NCBI RefSeq assembly: GCF_014192015.1
Contig: NZ_JACHXJ010000001.1
Coordinates: 1,116,001-1,180,000, forward strand
DNA: 64,000 nucleotides
Source: Paenibacillus rhizosphaerae
GTDB taxonomy: Bacteria; Bacillota; Bacilli; Paenibacillales; Paenibacillaceae
Direction of reading: 5' to 3'
In this document: positions 16,351 through 24,308 of the stretch, piece after piece
Position numbering within the stretch: the stretch's first letter is position 1
Layout: the number at the start of each line of letters is the position of its first letter
Notes under the pieces: generated by a model
What the model was told of the DNA's origin: nothing
Database searches by the model: none
What the model saw: only the letters and a program-made list of their open reading frames with translations
Translations under genes and position numbers: made by a program

Positions 16351-17242
16351 CCAACGTATGGTTCAGCATGAGACCCAGCTGTCTCACGTAAGGTCGCAGC
16401 TCGTCGAGGGAATCCAGGAAGCTGGTATACACCCGGACCAGGGTTCCGTTCGGTTTGTCCTGCTCCAGCTGCTCCCGAAGCAGATCGATCACTTCCAGCA
16501 GCTCTTTCTGAATCCGCTCCGGCTGCGGCAGCTCTTGAACCTTTTGGGCAAAATACTGCAGAAACTCACCCAGGTTCGCGCGCCGGGTCGGAAGGTCCAC
16601 CGGATTGATGTCGTTAAAATAGGCGCTTGATACCTTGAGAATCGGGACCGGCTCCTTATCGATCAAGTCGCGGATGACCGCATCCATCCGGTCTACGCAA
16701 AACCGGGCCAGTTCCGCCATCGGGCAGGCGATGGCCGTTTGGACGGCATGGGACAAATATTCCCGTGACATGCCGCGGTAGATCGCCACGATATCCCCAA
16801 GATAAGGGGAGATGGAATCGCCGTATGCTTCGTAGAAGCAGTCGCGGTGCCATGTCAGAAACGCTGCGCGCTTTTTTTTCCATTCTACCTGGAAGTTTTC
16901 GTTAGCGGTGATCGGCAGCTCTTTGAACTCGCTCGTAAAAAAATGGTTTTCCAGCATGTATTGAAGCTGAAACTCGACCTTGTGCCGCAAAATTTCCTTC
17001 GGCGGGTCCCCCTTCAGCCGCAACGAGCGATCCAGCTCCCGGGCCTGCTCAAACATCGTTCGGTGTACCTCCACAAAGACGCCGGTAAACAGGTCCTCCT
17101 TGGAGGGAAACACTTTATAAATGCTGCCCTTGGCCATGCCGCATGCTTCCGCTATGTCCTGCATGGAGGCGGCGAAATAGCCTTTTTCTTTAAAAATCCG
17201 CATTGCCGTATTGACGATCTGCTGCTTTTTGATTTGCTCCAT
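16319..17242 (-). CDS. TetR/AcrR-family transcriptional regulator
   Basis: A regulator of about 307 residues, longer than the usual 190-220. The N-terminal helix-turn-helix reads KKQQIVNTAMRIFKEKGYFA then SMQDIAEACGMAKGSIYKVF. The extended C-terminal part is helical with no family I can name. I choose the ATG at 17242 (MEQIKKQQ) because AGGGGTGG lies seven bases upstream; an in-frame ATG at 17269 has none. It is divergent from the MBL-fold hydrolase, whose promoter holds a palindrome, so it probably represses that operon. Confidence 0.86.
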   Translation of the reverse strand: MEQIKKQQIVNTAMRIFKEKGYFAASMQDIAEACGMAKGSIYKVFPSKEDLFTGVFVEVHRTMFEQARELDRSLRLKGDPPKEILRHKVEFQLQYMLENHFFTSEFKELPITANENFQVEWKKKRAAFLTWHRDCFYEAYGDSISPYLGDIVAIYRGMSREYLSHAVQTAIACPMAELARFCVDRMDAVIRDLIDKEPVPILKVSSAYFNDINPVDLPTRRANLGEFLQYFAQKVQELPQPERIQKELLEVIDLLREQLEQDKPNGTLVRVYTSFLDSLDELRPYVRQLGLMLNHTLEPQKDSPDQA

Positions 17243-17296
17243 CCTTACCACCCCTACACATTTTGACATGATGTCCGCTAAGGGTCAACAAAGCAA

Positions 17297-17326
17297 TTGA
17301 CACAAAAAACTCATGAGTCATATAAT
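17297..17326 (+). promoter_or_regulatory. Near-consensus promoter with palindromic operator for the MBL-AbrB operon
   Basis: TTGACA (17297-17302), 18 bases, TATAAT (17321-17326). The spacer contains the perfect palindrome ACTCATGAGT, and a similar ACTAGCGAGT follows at the start site. This is where a TetR-type repressor would bind, and the divergent TetR gene is adjacent. Confidence 0.82.
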
Positions 17327-17361
17327 GAACTAGCGAGTTTTATGCGGATATTTAAGCTGAC

Positions 17362-17401
17362 AGGAGGTGAGCCAAAGCGAGAAGCTTTGGCGCGAAGCAT
17401 G
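17362..17401 (+). promoter_or_regulatory. Ribosome site separated from its ATG by a hairpin
   Basis: AGGAGGTGA (17362-17370) is 28 bases from the ATG at 17399, too far in linear form. Between them CCAAAGC-gagaa-GCTTTGG (17372-17390) forms a 7-bp stem; folding it leaves about ten bases between site and start. Hairpin-bridged initiation is known for phage T4 gene 38. Confidence 0.5.
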
Positions 17402-18127
17402 AAAATTTCAGATCAGATTGAAATGTTGGAGCTGTCCCTTCCGATGGGCGACCGGGAGATGGTGATTCATCCCGTGGTCATCCGGGATAAGGATTCCTAT
17501 GTATTGGTGGACACGGGGATGCCGGGCTGCTACGACAAAATCGTGGAGCTTATGTCTCAGGCCGGGATCGACCCCGCCGCCCCTCATTCCATTATTCTTA
17601 CCCACCAGGATATCGACCATGTGGGCAGCCTGCCTCAATTTAAGGGCGCGGGCGTGGAGGTATACGCTCATGCGGAAGATCAGCCTTACATCGACGGACT
17701 CAAACCAATGATTAAATTTAGCGCGGACCGGAAGAAAGGACTGCTGGAGTCGCTGCCGGCCCAACTGGCCGAAGCCTTTGAGGCGACCTTTTCCGGAAAG
17801 GTTACCAATGTGACCCGCCTTCTTGCCGACGGGGAGAAGCTGCCTTTTGGCGGGGGACTGACCGTCATTTATACACCGGGCCATACTCCTGGGCATATCA
17901 GCTTGTATCACGAGCCTAGCAAAACATTGATTACCGGAGACGCCATGGTCATAAACAACGGCGAGCTGCAGGGACCGAATCCCCCGGTGACACCGAATAT
18001 GGACGAAGCGATGCAATCAATCACCAAATTCAAAGCTTATCCAATCGAAAACGTCATCTGCTATCATGGCGGTCTGTACCAAGGGGATGCCGGGGCGCGA
18101 ATTACCGAATTGACTGAGAGTCTGTAA
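17399..18127 (+). CDS. Metallo-beta-lactamase-fold hydrolase
   Basis: A 242-residue MBL-fold protein. The metal motif is ILTHQDIDHVGSL (HxDxDH), with the later ligands in YTPGHTPGHISLYH and ITGDAM. The start at ATG 17399 gives the standard opening MKISDQIEMLELSLPMG; the open frame runs upstream to 17297, but that part holds the -35 and -10 boxes and cannot be translated from this promoter. TAATG overlaps it with the next gene. Substrate unknown; glyoxalase II-like or lactonase-like reactions are typical. Confidence 0.88.
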   Translation: MKISDQIEMLELSLPMGDREMVIHPVVIRDKDSYVLVDTGMPGCYDKIVELMSQAGIDPAAPHSIILTHQDIDHVGSLPQFKGAGVEVYAHAEDQPYIDGLKPMIKFSADRKKGLLESLPAQLAEAFEATFSGKVTNVTRLLADGEKLPFGGGLTVIYTPGHTPGHISLYHEPSKTLITGDAMVINNGELQGPNPPVTPNMDEAMQSITKFKAYPIENVICYHGGLYQGDAGARITELTESL

Positions 18128-19260
18128 TGACAGACACCGCAAGCTTGAACAACAGCAGTTTGAAGAACAACAAATGGCTGCGGTTTTTGGTGACCTGCGT
18201 GTTTGCCGTCATCGGCGGATTCGTCTTCCAATGGATCCATATGCCGATTCCGTGGCTGCTGGGCTCCATGGTTTTTGTCATGATCGGCTCCAAGCTGTTT
18301 AAAGGCGTTACCTTCTTCTGGCCGGGGCAGGTGCGAAATACGGGGATGATCATCATCGGTTATACGATGGGACTGTCCTTCACCATGTCCACCCTGAAGC
18401 AGATCGGGCATCAGCTGCCGACGATGGTGCTGTTTACGGCATTGCTGCTTGTCGTTGCCGCCATCATCGCCTTTATGATCGCATTTCTGTCTGGCATCCC
18501 GTTTCCTACGGTGTTGATGGGCAGCATTCCCGGCGGGCTGAGCCAAATGATCACGCTGGCGGAGGAAGTGGAGGGAATCGATTTGACGGTCGTGACCTTC
18601 CTTCAAGTGTCGCGGCTGATCATGATCATTTTCTGTGTGCCTCTTTTGATTTTCAGTCCGCTGTTCCATACCTCGGGATCGCGTGCATCAGGAGCCGCCT
18701 CTGCGGTGCAAACGGCCGATTGGTCCGCCTTGTTTCCGCATATTTGGCTCTTTGCGGTCGTATGCGTAGTATTTGCGTTGGTTGGCAAGCGAATCAAATT
18801 TCCGACAGCCTTTCTGCTGGGGCCGATGATCGGCACCATCCTGCTCAATTTATCGGGATATGAGGGACATTCGCTTCCGCCGGTTGTTCTGAGCCTGTCG
18901 CAGCTGATGATGGGCGGGTATATCGGGCTGCTGCTCAAACCGGAAAACTTGAAGCATAAGGTGAAAATCATTTTGCTCGCCATTTTGAGCGGTGTCGTGC
19001 TGATCGCATGCTCCCTCGGGCTCAGCGTGCTGCTGACCAAGTTTCACGCGATCACGGAAGTAACGTCATTTCTGAGCCTTTCGCCGGGCGGCATGGATCA
19101 GATGGCGCTGATCGCCAAAGAAGTGAACGGGGATCTGTCGGTCGTCACCTGCTACCAGCTGTTCCGGACCCTGTTTATCTTTTTCGCCGTACCGCCGCTG
19201 CTCAGGATGATCTTCAGGTCGATGCTCAAAGGGAAACAATTGGCTAACAAGCCAATGTGA
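18127..19260 (+). CDS. AbrB-family membrane protein (PF05145-like)
   Basis: A 377-residue protein with about ten membrane helices in two similar halves. Each half has the family pattern: FQWIHMPIPWLLGSMVFVMI in the first, and IKFPTAFLLGPMIGTILL in the second, followed by SLSPGGMDQMALIAKEV matching the earlier GSIPGGLSQMITLAEEVEG. That internal duplication is characteristic of the AbrB membrane family, sometimes misnamed ammonia monooxygenase. Transport function is suspected but not established. It overlaps the MBL-fold gene by one base. Confidence 0.85.
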   Translation: MTDTASLNNSSLKNNKWLRFLVTCVFAVIGGFVFQWIHMPIPWLLGSMVFVMIGSKLFKGVTFFWPGQVRNTGMIIIGYTMGLSFTMSTLKQIGHQLPTMVLFTALLLVVAAIIAFMIAFLSGIPFPTVLMGSIPGGLSQMITLAEEVEGIDLTVVTFLQVSRLIMIIFCVPLLIFSPLFHTSGSRASGAASAVQTADWSALFPHIWLFAVVCVVFALVGKRIKFPTAFLLGPMIGTILLNLSGYEGHSLPPVVLSLSQLMMGGYIGLLLKPENLKHKVKIILLAILSGVVLIACSLGLSVLLTKFHAITEVTSFLSLSPGGMDQMALIAKEVNGDLSVVTCYQLFRTLFIFFAVPPLLRMIFRSMLKGKQLANKPM

Positions 19261-19304
19261 TCTTGTGATCTATCTTCAGCGCAACCATCATGTTTCTTCA
19301 ATTC

Positions 19305-19339
19305 AACCAGCCATTGCATTTCAGCCTTGGCTGGTTTTT
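19305..19339 (+). terminator. Intrinsic terminator after the AbrB-family gene
   Basis: AACCAGCC and GGCTGGTT stem with T-run ahead of the Crp/Fnr gene. Confidence 0.8.
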
Positions 19340-19471
19340 TGCGTCTCTACGCCAGCCGTCGCATACGTAAGTTAATTCTGCGAAAACTGCTGTATTATTC
19401 TTTTGCTGCTGCCGGATATCTTCTATACTAAAGTCATGATAGGGTTGACCTACTTGGGAGGAACAAAGCGC

Positions 19472-20176
19472 ATGAGCAAATCTCATGAATGGATTGACAG
19501 GCCGGTCCAGGTATTTCCATGCCTGACGGCGGTTTCGCCTGAAGAGTGGCGGGAGTCCGAGCCCTTTACCCGGCGTTTTAGCGCCAAATCGCGAATATTC
19601 TACCGGGATGATGCTGCGGCTTACGGTATGTTCCTGCTCAGCGGAACCGCGAGGATTACGGTGATCGGCGAAAATGGCTCGGAATCCGTCATCAACCTGC
19701 TGACGGCGGGAGAAATTTGCTCACTCTTGGTGCTGAGCGGTCTAAGCGGGCGCGAATATCCCGGCGAGCTGACTGCCGAGACCGAAGTGGAAGTACTGTT
19801 TGTGCGGAAAAGCAGCTTTATGCGTTGGGTGCAGGTATACGAGCCCATACGCGCCACGGTGTTCGGCGGTCTGCTTGACGGCATGTTGCGCATGGTGGAA
19901 CGGACGCAGCAGCGCCATAACCTCCCGCTCGACAACCGACTTGCAGGAGCGTTGCTGCGAATGACGGCCGGGGAAGCGCCGGCGGTTCGCATCACCCATC
20001 AAGAGCTGGCCGAAGAGGTCGGGTCGGTTCGCGAGGTCGTGACAAGGGCTCTTGCCCGGTTTCAGCGTAACGGGTGGATTGAAACCAGCCGGGGAACGGT
20101 CCGTATTTTGCAGCGCAAGATGCTGGAAGAGAAGTTTGGTGACCTGGTCACAGAGGAATCCGGAGCTTCCTGCTAA
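19472..20176 (+). CDS. Crp/Fnr-family transcriptional regulator
   Basis: A 234-residue regulator with an N-terminal cyclic-nucleotide-type beta barrel (AAYGMFLLSGTARITVIGEN, TAGEICSLLVLSGL) and a C-terminal Crp winged helix (RITHQELAEEVGSVREVVTR then ALARFQRNGWIETSRGTVRI). No iron-sulfur cysteine cluster of the Fnr type is apparent. The start at 19472 follows GGGAGGAA; an in-frame start at 19403 lacks a ribosome site. TATACT near 19423 is a possible -10. The peroxiredoxin-like gene follows 49 bases later, suggesting a redox role. Confidence 0.87.
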   Translation: MSKSHEWIDRPVQVFPCLTAVSPEEWRESEPFTRRFSAKSRIFYRDDAAAYGMFLLSGTARITVIGENGSESVINLLTAGEICSLLVLSGLSGREYPGELTAETEVEVLFVRKSSFMRWVQVYEPIRATVFGGLLDGMLRMVERTQQRHNLPLDNRLAGALLRMTAGEAPAVRITHQELAEEVGSVREVVTRALARFQRNGWIETSRGTVRILQRKMLEEKFGDLVTEESGASC

Positions 20177-20225
20177 AGTGGGCTCATGCATCCCATGCAT
20201 AGATGATCCATGAGGAGGAATTTCC

Positions 20226-20819
20226 ATGACCAGCCTGCTGATGACCGGGGACAAAGCCCCGCTTTTCCAATCGCTCGACCAGCACGGTAATCCAGTTTCG
20301 CTTGACCAATTCCGCGGCCGCAAGGTGCTGCTGTCGTTCTTCCGCAACGCGGCATGCGCCATGTGCAATCTGCGCGTTCATCAAATGATTCTGAGGTACC
20401 CTGACTGGCAGCGCCAAGGCCTTCAAGTCATCGCGTTATTTGAATCGCCGGAAGCGAACCTGTACAAGTATGTGGGTACGCAGCAGGCGCCTTTTTCACT
20501 GATTGCCGATCCGGGCGCCGATGTCTATAGCCTATATGGCGTGGAATCGTCGGAATCCAAGACGGAAGCTACATTAGCGCTGCCGAATGTACATCAACTG
20601 GCAGAAGAAGCGGCGGCGGCGGGTTTTCCGCTCACACCTGAGGAGGGGGCTAATTTTCACCGCATTCCGGCCGAGTTTCTGATCGATGAAGAGGGGATCG
20701 TAAGGACCGCATATTATGGAAAGCTGATTACCGATCACCTGCCTTTCGAATGGGTGGATCGGTTCGCAGCGTCCTCCCCTGACGAGGCACAAATGGAGAC
20801 AGAGAATCGGCAGCGCTAA
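20226..20819 (+). CDS. Peroxiredoxin-like (AhpC/TSA) protein
   Basis: A 197-residue thioredoxin-fold protein. GDKAPLFQSLDQHGNPVSLD and RGRKVLLSFFRNAACAMCNL give the AhpC/TSA opening with a CAMC active site; later come FSLIADPGADVYSLYGVE and FLIDEEGIVRTAYYGK. GAGGAGGAA is seven bases before the ATG. It likely reduces peroxides or handles disulfides, but the class within the superfamily is not certain. Confidence 0.87.
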   Translation: MTSLLMTGDKAPLFQSLDQHGNPVSLDQFRGRKVLLSFFRNAACAMCNLRVHQMILRYPDWQRQGLQVIALFESPEANLYKYVGTQQAPFSLIADPGADVYSLYGVESSESKTEATLALPNVHQLAEEAAAAGFPLTPEEGANFHRIPAEFLIDEEGIVRTAYYGKLITDHLPFEWVDRFAASSPDEAQMETENRQR

Positions 20820-20880
20820 CGGCCTCTGGAAACAAGGCGATCCAATCCCTTAACGGGGGGCAGAATTGCTTGGAACCAAC

Positions 20881-20918
20881 ACAGTCAAAGCAGCAGTTTT
20901 CTTGCTTTGGCTGTTTTT
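20881..20918 (+). terminator. Intrinsic terminator after the peroxiredoxin-like gene
   Basis: ACAGTCAAAGCA and TGCTTTGGCTGT stem followed by TTTTT. Confidence 0.82.
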
Positions 20919-20937
20919 AATTTTGTTTTCTTAAATT

Positions 20938-20971
20938 ATTCCTTGAAAGGAATATTCCGTCGTGGTAATAT
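20938..20971 (+). promoter_or_regulatory. Promoter and operator of the ArsR-SRPBCC unit
   Basis: TTGAAA (20943-20948), 17 bases, TAATAT (20966-20971). The perfect inverted repeat ATTCCTT-GA-AAGGAAT (20938-20953) overlaps the -35, a natural site for autorepression by the ArsR-type protein. Confidence 0.78.
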
Positions 20972-20990
20972 TTGGTCAGGAGGCATGAAG

Positions 20991-21320
20991 ATGAACACGA
21001 CAACTTTGACCGCGCTTGCTGAGCCTAACCGGCTGCATATTATCGAGCTCATTCGCGACCGTGGCCCCCTGACCATCGGAGATATCGCAAATCGGCTGGA
21101 ACTCAATCAACCCCAGACATCCAAGCATGTCCGGGTTCTTCACGAGGCCGGCCTCGTTGAAGTGCAGCCTGCCGCCAATCGGCGAATCATTAAGCTGCGT
21201 ACCGAACCATTTCAAGAGCTGGACCATTGGCTTGAGTCTTTCCGATCGATGTGGGATGACCGTTTGGACCGCCTGGATGAATACCTGCGGGATATCCAGG
21301 GGCGGGATCACTCGGATTGA
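20991..21320 (+). CDS. ArsR-family winged-helix regulator
   Basis: A 109-residue ArsR/SmtB-type protein: LTALAEPNRLHIIELIRDRG, LTIGDIANRLELNQPQTSKH, VRVLHEAGLVEVQPAANRRI. No metal-binding cysteine set is visible, which fits the non-metal subfamily often paired with AHSA1 proteins. The start at 20991 has AGGAGG at the right distance; an earlier ATG at 20907 lies upstream of the promoter and is not credible. It heads a unit with the SRPBCC and DUF1801 genes. Confidence 0.9.
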   Translation: MNTTTLTALAEPNRLHIIELIRDRGPLTIGDIANRLELNQPQTSKHVRVLHEAGLVEVQPAANRRIIKLRTEPFQELDHWLESFRSMWDDRLDRLDEYLRDIQGRDHSD

Positions 21321-21420
21321 CCGGTATGCATGCAGAGAGTTGGGCGTTATAGCGCTTCTCTTTGAGCAGATGGACGCTATGAATCCAATACATTTGTCAT
21401 AAGCGAAGGAGGAAATGAAG

Positions 21421-21930
21421 ATGAGCGATAACCGTGCGACAGACAGTAAGGTGATGATTACCCGGGTATTTGATGCTCCGCGTGAACTGGTGTTTCAAGC
21501 GTGGACCGAACCGGAGCGTCTGGCACAGTGGTGGGGACCGAAAGGGTATGAGCTGCACGTCGCCAAGCTGGATCTTCGCCCAGGAGGCATTTTCTTGGGA
21601 AGCCAGCGCTCTCCCGAAGGGCATGTGATGTGGGGGAAATTTGTTTACCAGGAAATTATCGCTCCCGAAAGGCTAGTCTTTATCCAGTCGTTTTCGGACG
21701 AAGCAGGAAATACCATCCGCGCTCCGTTCAGCGAGCAATGGCCGCTGGAAGTCATTAATGAACTCACGTTGACGGAGAGCGACGGGAAAACCACCATGAC
21801 GCTGAGCGGCGGGCCGTTTAATGCCACAGAGGAAGAGCGCGCGGCTTTTGAAGGAATGCGTCCTCATGTCCAGGAAGGGTTCGTTGGAACATTCGATCAA
21901 CTGGACGCCTATTTGTCTCAGAAGAAGTAG
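21421..21930 (+). CDS. SRPBCC/AHSA1 domain protein
   Basis: A 169-residue START-like protein: MITRVFDAPRELVFQAWTEP, ERLAQWWGPKGYELHVAKLD, ERLVFIQSFSDEAGN and a C-terminal helix EGFVGTFDQLDAYLSQ. GGAGG is eight bases before the ATG at 21421 and only two before the in-frame ATG at 21415, so 21421 is preferred. The ArsR-AHSA1 pairing is common in Bacillota; ligand unknown. Confidence 0.88.
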   Translation: MSDNRATDSKVMITRVFDAPRELVFQAWTEPERLAQWWGPKGYELHVAKLDLRPGGIFLGSQRSPEGHVMWGKFVYQEIIAPERLVFIQSFSDEAGNTIRAPFSEQWPLEVINELTLTESDGKTTMTLSGGPFNATEEERAAFEGMRPHVQEGFVGTFDQLDAYLSQKK

Positions 21931-21975
21931 TGGATTTGACGAAATCAGACTTAGGATAGGAAGGAAGTGGCATGA

Positions 21976-22317
21976 TTGAATCCGGAAGTTACTGAATTTA
22001 TTGAGCGACTTCAACTGCCTTGGCAGATCGAAGTATGCACCAAGCTTCGTGACATGGTTCATCAATCGATTCCAGACGTTGAAGAACGGGTGCAGTACAA
22101 AAAACCGCATTTTCTGAAAAATGGTCATTATGCTGCGGTCATTTCACCTTCGAAGGATGCGGTCGCATTTATGATCATGAATGCGGAAAGCCTGGATCTT
22201 CCCAAAGGGCAATTCGATGGACCACCGGAAAGAAAATGGATGAAAATTCGCGATGGCGAGTCTGCCGACTATGATATGCTCTCAAAGTATCTGATCCAGG
22301 CTTCAAGCGGACTATAA
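21976..22317 (+). CDS. DUF1801 (YdhG/YjbR-like) protein
   Basis: A 113-residue small alpha/beta protein. VTEFIERLQLPWQIEVCTKL, VEERVQYKKPHFLKNGHYAA and GPPERKWMKIRDGESADYDM are typical of DUF1801. It starts at TTG 21976, since the nearby ATG at 21972 is out of frame and soon stops. It is third in the ArsR-AHSA1 unit. Biochemical role not established. Confidence 0.82.
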   Translation: MNPEVTEFIERLQLPWQIEVCTKLRDMVHQSIPDVEERVQYKKPHFLKNGHYAAVISPSKDAVAFMIMNAESLDLPKGQFDGPPERKWMKIRDGESADYDMLSKYLIQASSGL

Positions 22318-22367
22318 TATCCGGCGTTCGGTCTTGAGTTATTTGATTAATCCCTCATATGGACCCC

Positions 22368-22397
22368 AAAAACATCGCGTATGTCGTGATGTTTTTA
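22368..22397 (+). terminator. Intrinsic terminator after the DUF1801 gene
   Basis: AAAAACATC and GATGTTTTT stem with an 11-base loop, T-rich 3' arm. Confidence 0.7.
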
Positions 22398-22423
22398 TCT
22401 TTTAAACTCTAAGATGAGCTCCT

Positions 22424-22760
22424 TTAAGTTTGCATGGATGTCTCCAGTTCTTGCAGGTCATGTTTTAGCCACTCCATAAAACGGCGGGAGACGTGTGAAT
22501 GGGTCTTTTCCTTGCGCTGGATGACGCCCAGGTAGACAGGGCCAGGATCGGGCAGATCGAAGTCCAAAATGGCGATATTGTCCCTGCGGAAGGCCGGCTC
22601 GTTCATGAACGAAAAATTGAGGCCGGTAGTCACGGCTCCGTGATTCATGCATGCCCTGAGGATCAGATCCCGATTATTGGTGGTAAAGAGCACGTCTACC
22701 GGGCCGTAACGGGACTGAAAGTCGTCCATATACCACTTTACATAATCGTCGTTATAGAGG
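22424..22760 (-). pseudogene. LysR-family regulator, C-terminal remnant
   Basis: The minus strand encodes the last 110 or so residues of a LysR effector domain: VDVLFTTNNRDLILRACMNH, GAVTTGLNFSFMNEPAFRRD and VYLGVIQRKEKTHSHVSRRF, ending with a normal stop. Nothing resembling the LysR helix-turn-helix precedes it; upstream the frame passes into DNA that codes, on the other strand, for the tail of a short-chain dehydrogenase. The 5' two thirds are therefore missing. Confidence 0.78.
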
Positions 22761-22765
22761 ACGAC

Positions 22766-22996
22766 GGTGCAGCCAAGGGCATCCGGATCAATGCGGTTTG
22801 CCCGTGATATATCGACACGCCCCTCATTCAGGGAAGGGACGAAGCGATTACCGCACATCTGACCGCCCTTCATCCAATGGGGCGGTTTGGCAAGCCGGAG
22901 GAAGTCGCCAAAGCCGTGCTGTTCCTGGCAAGCGAGGATGCTTCCTTTATCACGGGTGCCAGCTTGCTGGTCGACGGAGAATACACGGCGGTATAA
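22766..22996 (+). pseudogene. Short-chain dehydrogenase, C-terminal remnant with internal TGA
   Basis: Starting at 22766 the plus strand reads GAAKGIRINAVCP, a TGA stop at 22805, then [33 protein letters not shown] and [15 protein letters not shown] before TAA. This is the standard SDR C-terminus, where the TGA replaces the glycine of the PGYIDTP motif (GGA to TGA is one change). The NAD-binding and Ser-Tyr-Lys parts are absent, and the terminator at 23039 survives. Confidence 0.88.
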
Positions 22997-23038
22997 GAAG
23001 AGTACCTGCTGGGCATGATAGAGTACTAAGCCGATATA

Positions 23039-23093
23039 GCGCAGAATACGGAGTAGGGACACCCCTTGAATGCTCCTGTTCTGCGCTTTTTTT
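23039..23093 (+). terminator. Terminator left from the SDR gene
   Basis: GCGCAGAA and TTCTGCGC stem with inner GGAG/CTCC, followed by seven T. Confidence 0.8.
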
Positions 23094-23119
23094 GCATCAA
23101 GCCATGCCTGAATCACACC

Positions 23120-23290
23120 ATGAAATCCGCCAGGAACGCATATATCTTTTTTACCGCGGCTTTATTGGTCTGGTCGCTCTTCTATCAGATCACAACGGGT
23201 AAGACAGGGTAGGAGTTTTCGATTTTGCTGATCGGAAATGCCGTGTTTTGGTGGACTCGCGTTTTTTTTAAAAAGCGGAAAACGGAGTAA
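23120..23290 (+). pseudogene. Small two-helix membrane protein interrupted by TAG
   Basis: A 57-codon frame: MKSARNAYIFFTAALLVWSL (helix 1), FYQITTGKTG, an in-frame TAG at 23210-23212, then EFSILLIGNAVFWW (helix 2) and the basic tail TRVFFKKRKTE before TAA. Both halves look like one small membrane protein, so the TAG is most likely a nonsense mutation. No clear ribosome site precedes the ATG. I do not recognise a named family. Confidence 0.55.
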
Positions 23291-23415
23291 ACATCGCGAG
23301 CAGTAGAAGGTATAGCAACCGTGCTATCGAAATTAGCTGTATGGCTGATATTCCGATGCATGCATGAGGCAGCATGGATAAGCTCAGCACTATAAGAGCA
23401 GGGAGGTAGCTCGTT

Positions 23416-24201
23416 GTGACGAACCATCCATCGCCGACACCGGAGATTCAGGCTTATCTGGACCGGATCGGATTCCAGGGTAAGGTGGACAATGGGGCAG
23501 ACACGCTGGCGGAACTGCAGCACTGCCATATTTATAGCGTCCCCTATGAAAATTTGGACATTTTAAACGGTGTGCCCTTATCGCTTAACATCCCGGATTT
23601 ATACGAAAAAATCGTCGTGCGCCGGCGCGGCGGGTACTGCTTTGAGCTCAATGCGCTCTTTGGCTGGCTGCTGGGCGAACTGGGATTTCCCGTGACCCAC
23701 TATTTCGCCAGATTTTGGCGCGATGAGGATAACCTTCCCCCGAAGCGCAGGCATCATGTGCTTCAGGTCGAAGCGGAAGGCGCCCGGTATTTGTGTGATG
23801 TCGGGGTAGGCGGAAATGTTCCGGGGAGGCCCGTGCTGATCAAGGAGCATCTGGAACAGCCGCAGGGAACCGAATGCTACCGCCTGGAACGGGATCCGTT
23901 CTTCGGCTGGCAGCTGATGGAACGTAAAGGGGAGGATTGGCGGCTCATCTATTCGTTTGCCGAAGAGCCCCAGCTGCCGCGGGATTATGCGATGGCCTCC
24001 TTCTGGTGCGAGCATGCTCCGGAATCAATTTTCAGACAAGGGCCCATGGTGTTTATCCGCACGCCGGAGGGGCGGAACACGGTTGCTGGCGACGAATTCC
24101 GGATCTTTGCCGGTACAGAGGTGCGCATTCTGACTCCCCGGACACCGGAAGAGAGGCAGGAGGCGTTCAAGCAGTATTTTGGCATTGTCCTCCCTGAATA
24201 A
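23416..24201 (+). CDS. Arylamine N-acetyltransferase
   Basis: A 261-residue NAT enzyme that transfers acetyl from acetyl-CoA to arylamines and hydrazines. The catalytic triad is visible: Cys in RRGGYCFELNALFGWLL, His in RRHHVLQVE, Asp in YLCDVGVGG. Y-x-N-L in VPYENLDILNG is also typical. It starts with GTG at 23416, with GGGAGG ahead. Length is normal for the family. It lies between decayed genes but appears intact. Confidence 0.93.
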   Translation: MTNHPSPTPEIQAYLDRIGFQGKVDNGADTLAELQHCHIYSVPYENLDILNGVPLSLNIPDLYEKIVVRRRGGYCFELNALFGWLLGELGFPVTHYFARFWRDEDNLPPKRRHHVLQVEAEGARYLCDVGVGGNVPGRPVLIKEHLEQPQGTECYRLERDPFFGWQLMERKGEDWRLIYSFAEEPQLPRDYAMASFWCEHAPESIFRQGPMVFIRTPEGRNTVAGDEFRIFAGTEVRILTPRTPEERQEAFKQYFGIVLPE

Positions 24202-24248
24202 AATGCAGGACTGCTCTTGTCAGGATTGAGACGAGGCAGCCGGATGAC

Positions 24249-24291
24249 AAAAAGTGCCGTCTCCCTTTGGAAGGGGCAACGGCACTTTTTT
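24249..24291. terminator. Bidirectional terminator between NAT and SDR genes
   Basis: AAAAAGTGCCGT and ACGGCACTTTTTT arms serve the two convergent genes. Confidence 0.85.
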
Positions 24292-24308
24292 GCGGTTCGT
24301 GGTACACG

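Noticed and set aside
22766-23290. Stop-codon recoding (readthrough or selenocysteine) to explain in-frame stops
   Set aside because: Three different stops (TGA, TAG, TAA) in unrelated genes, one of which also lacks its 5' half, fit ordinary decay better.
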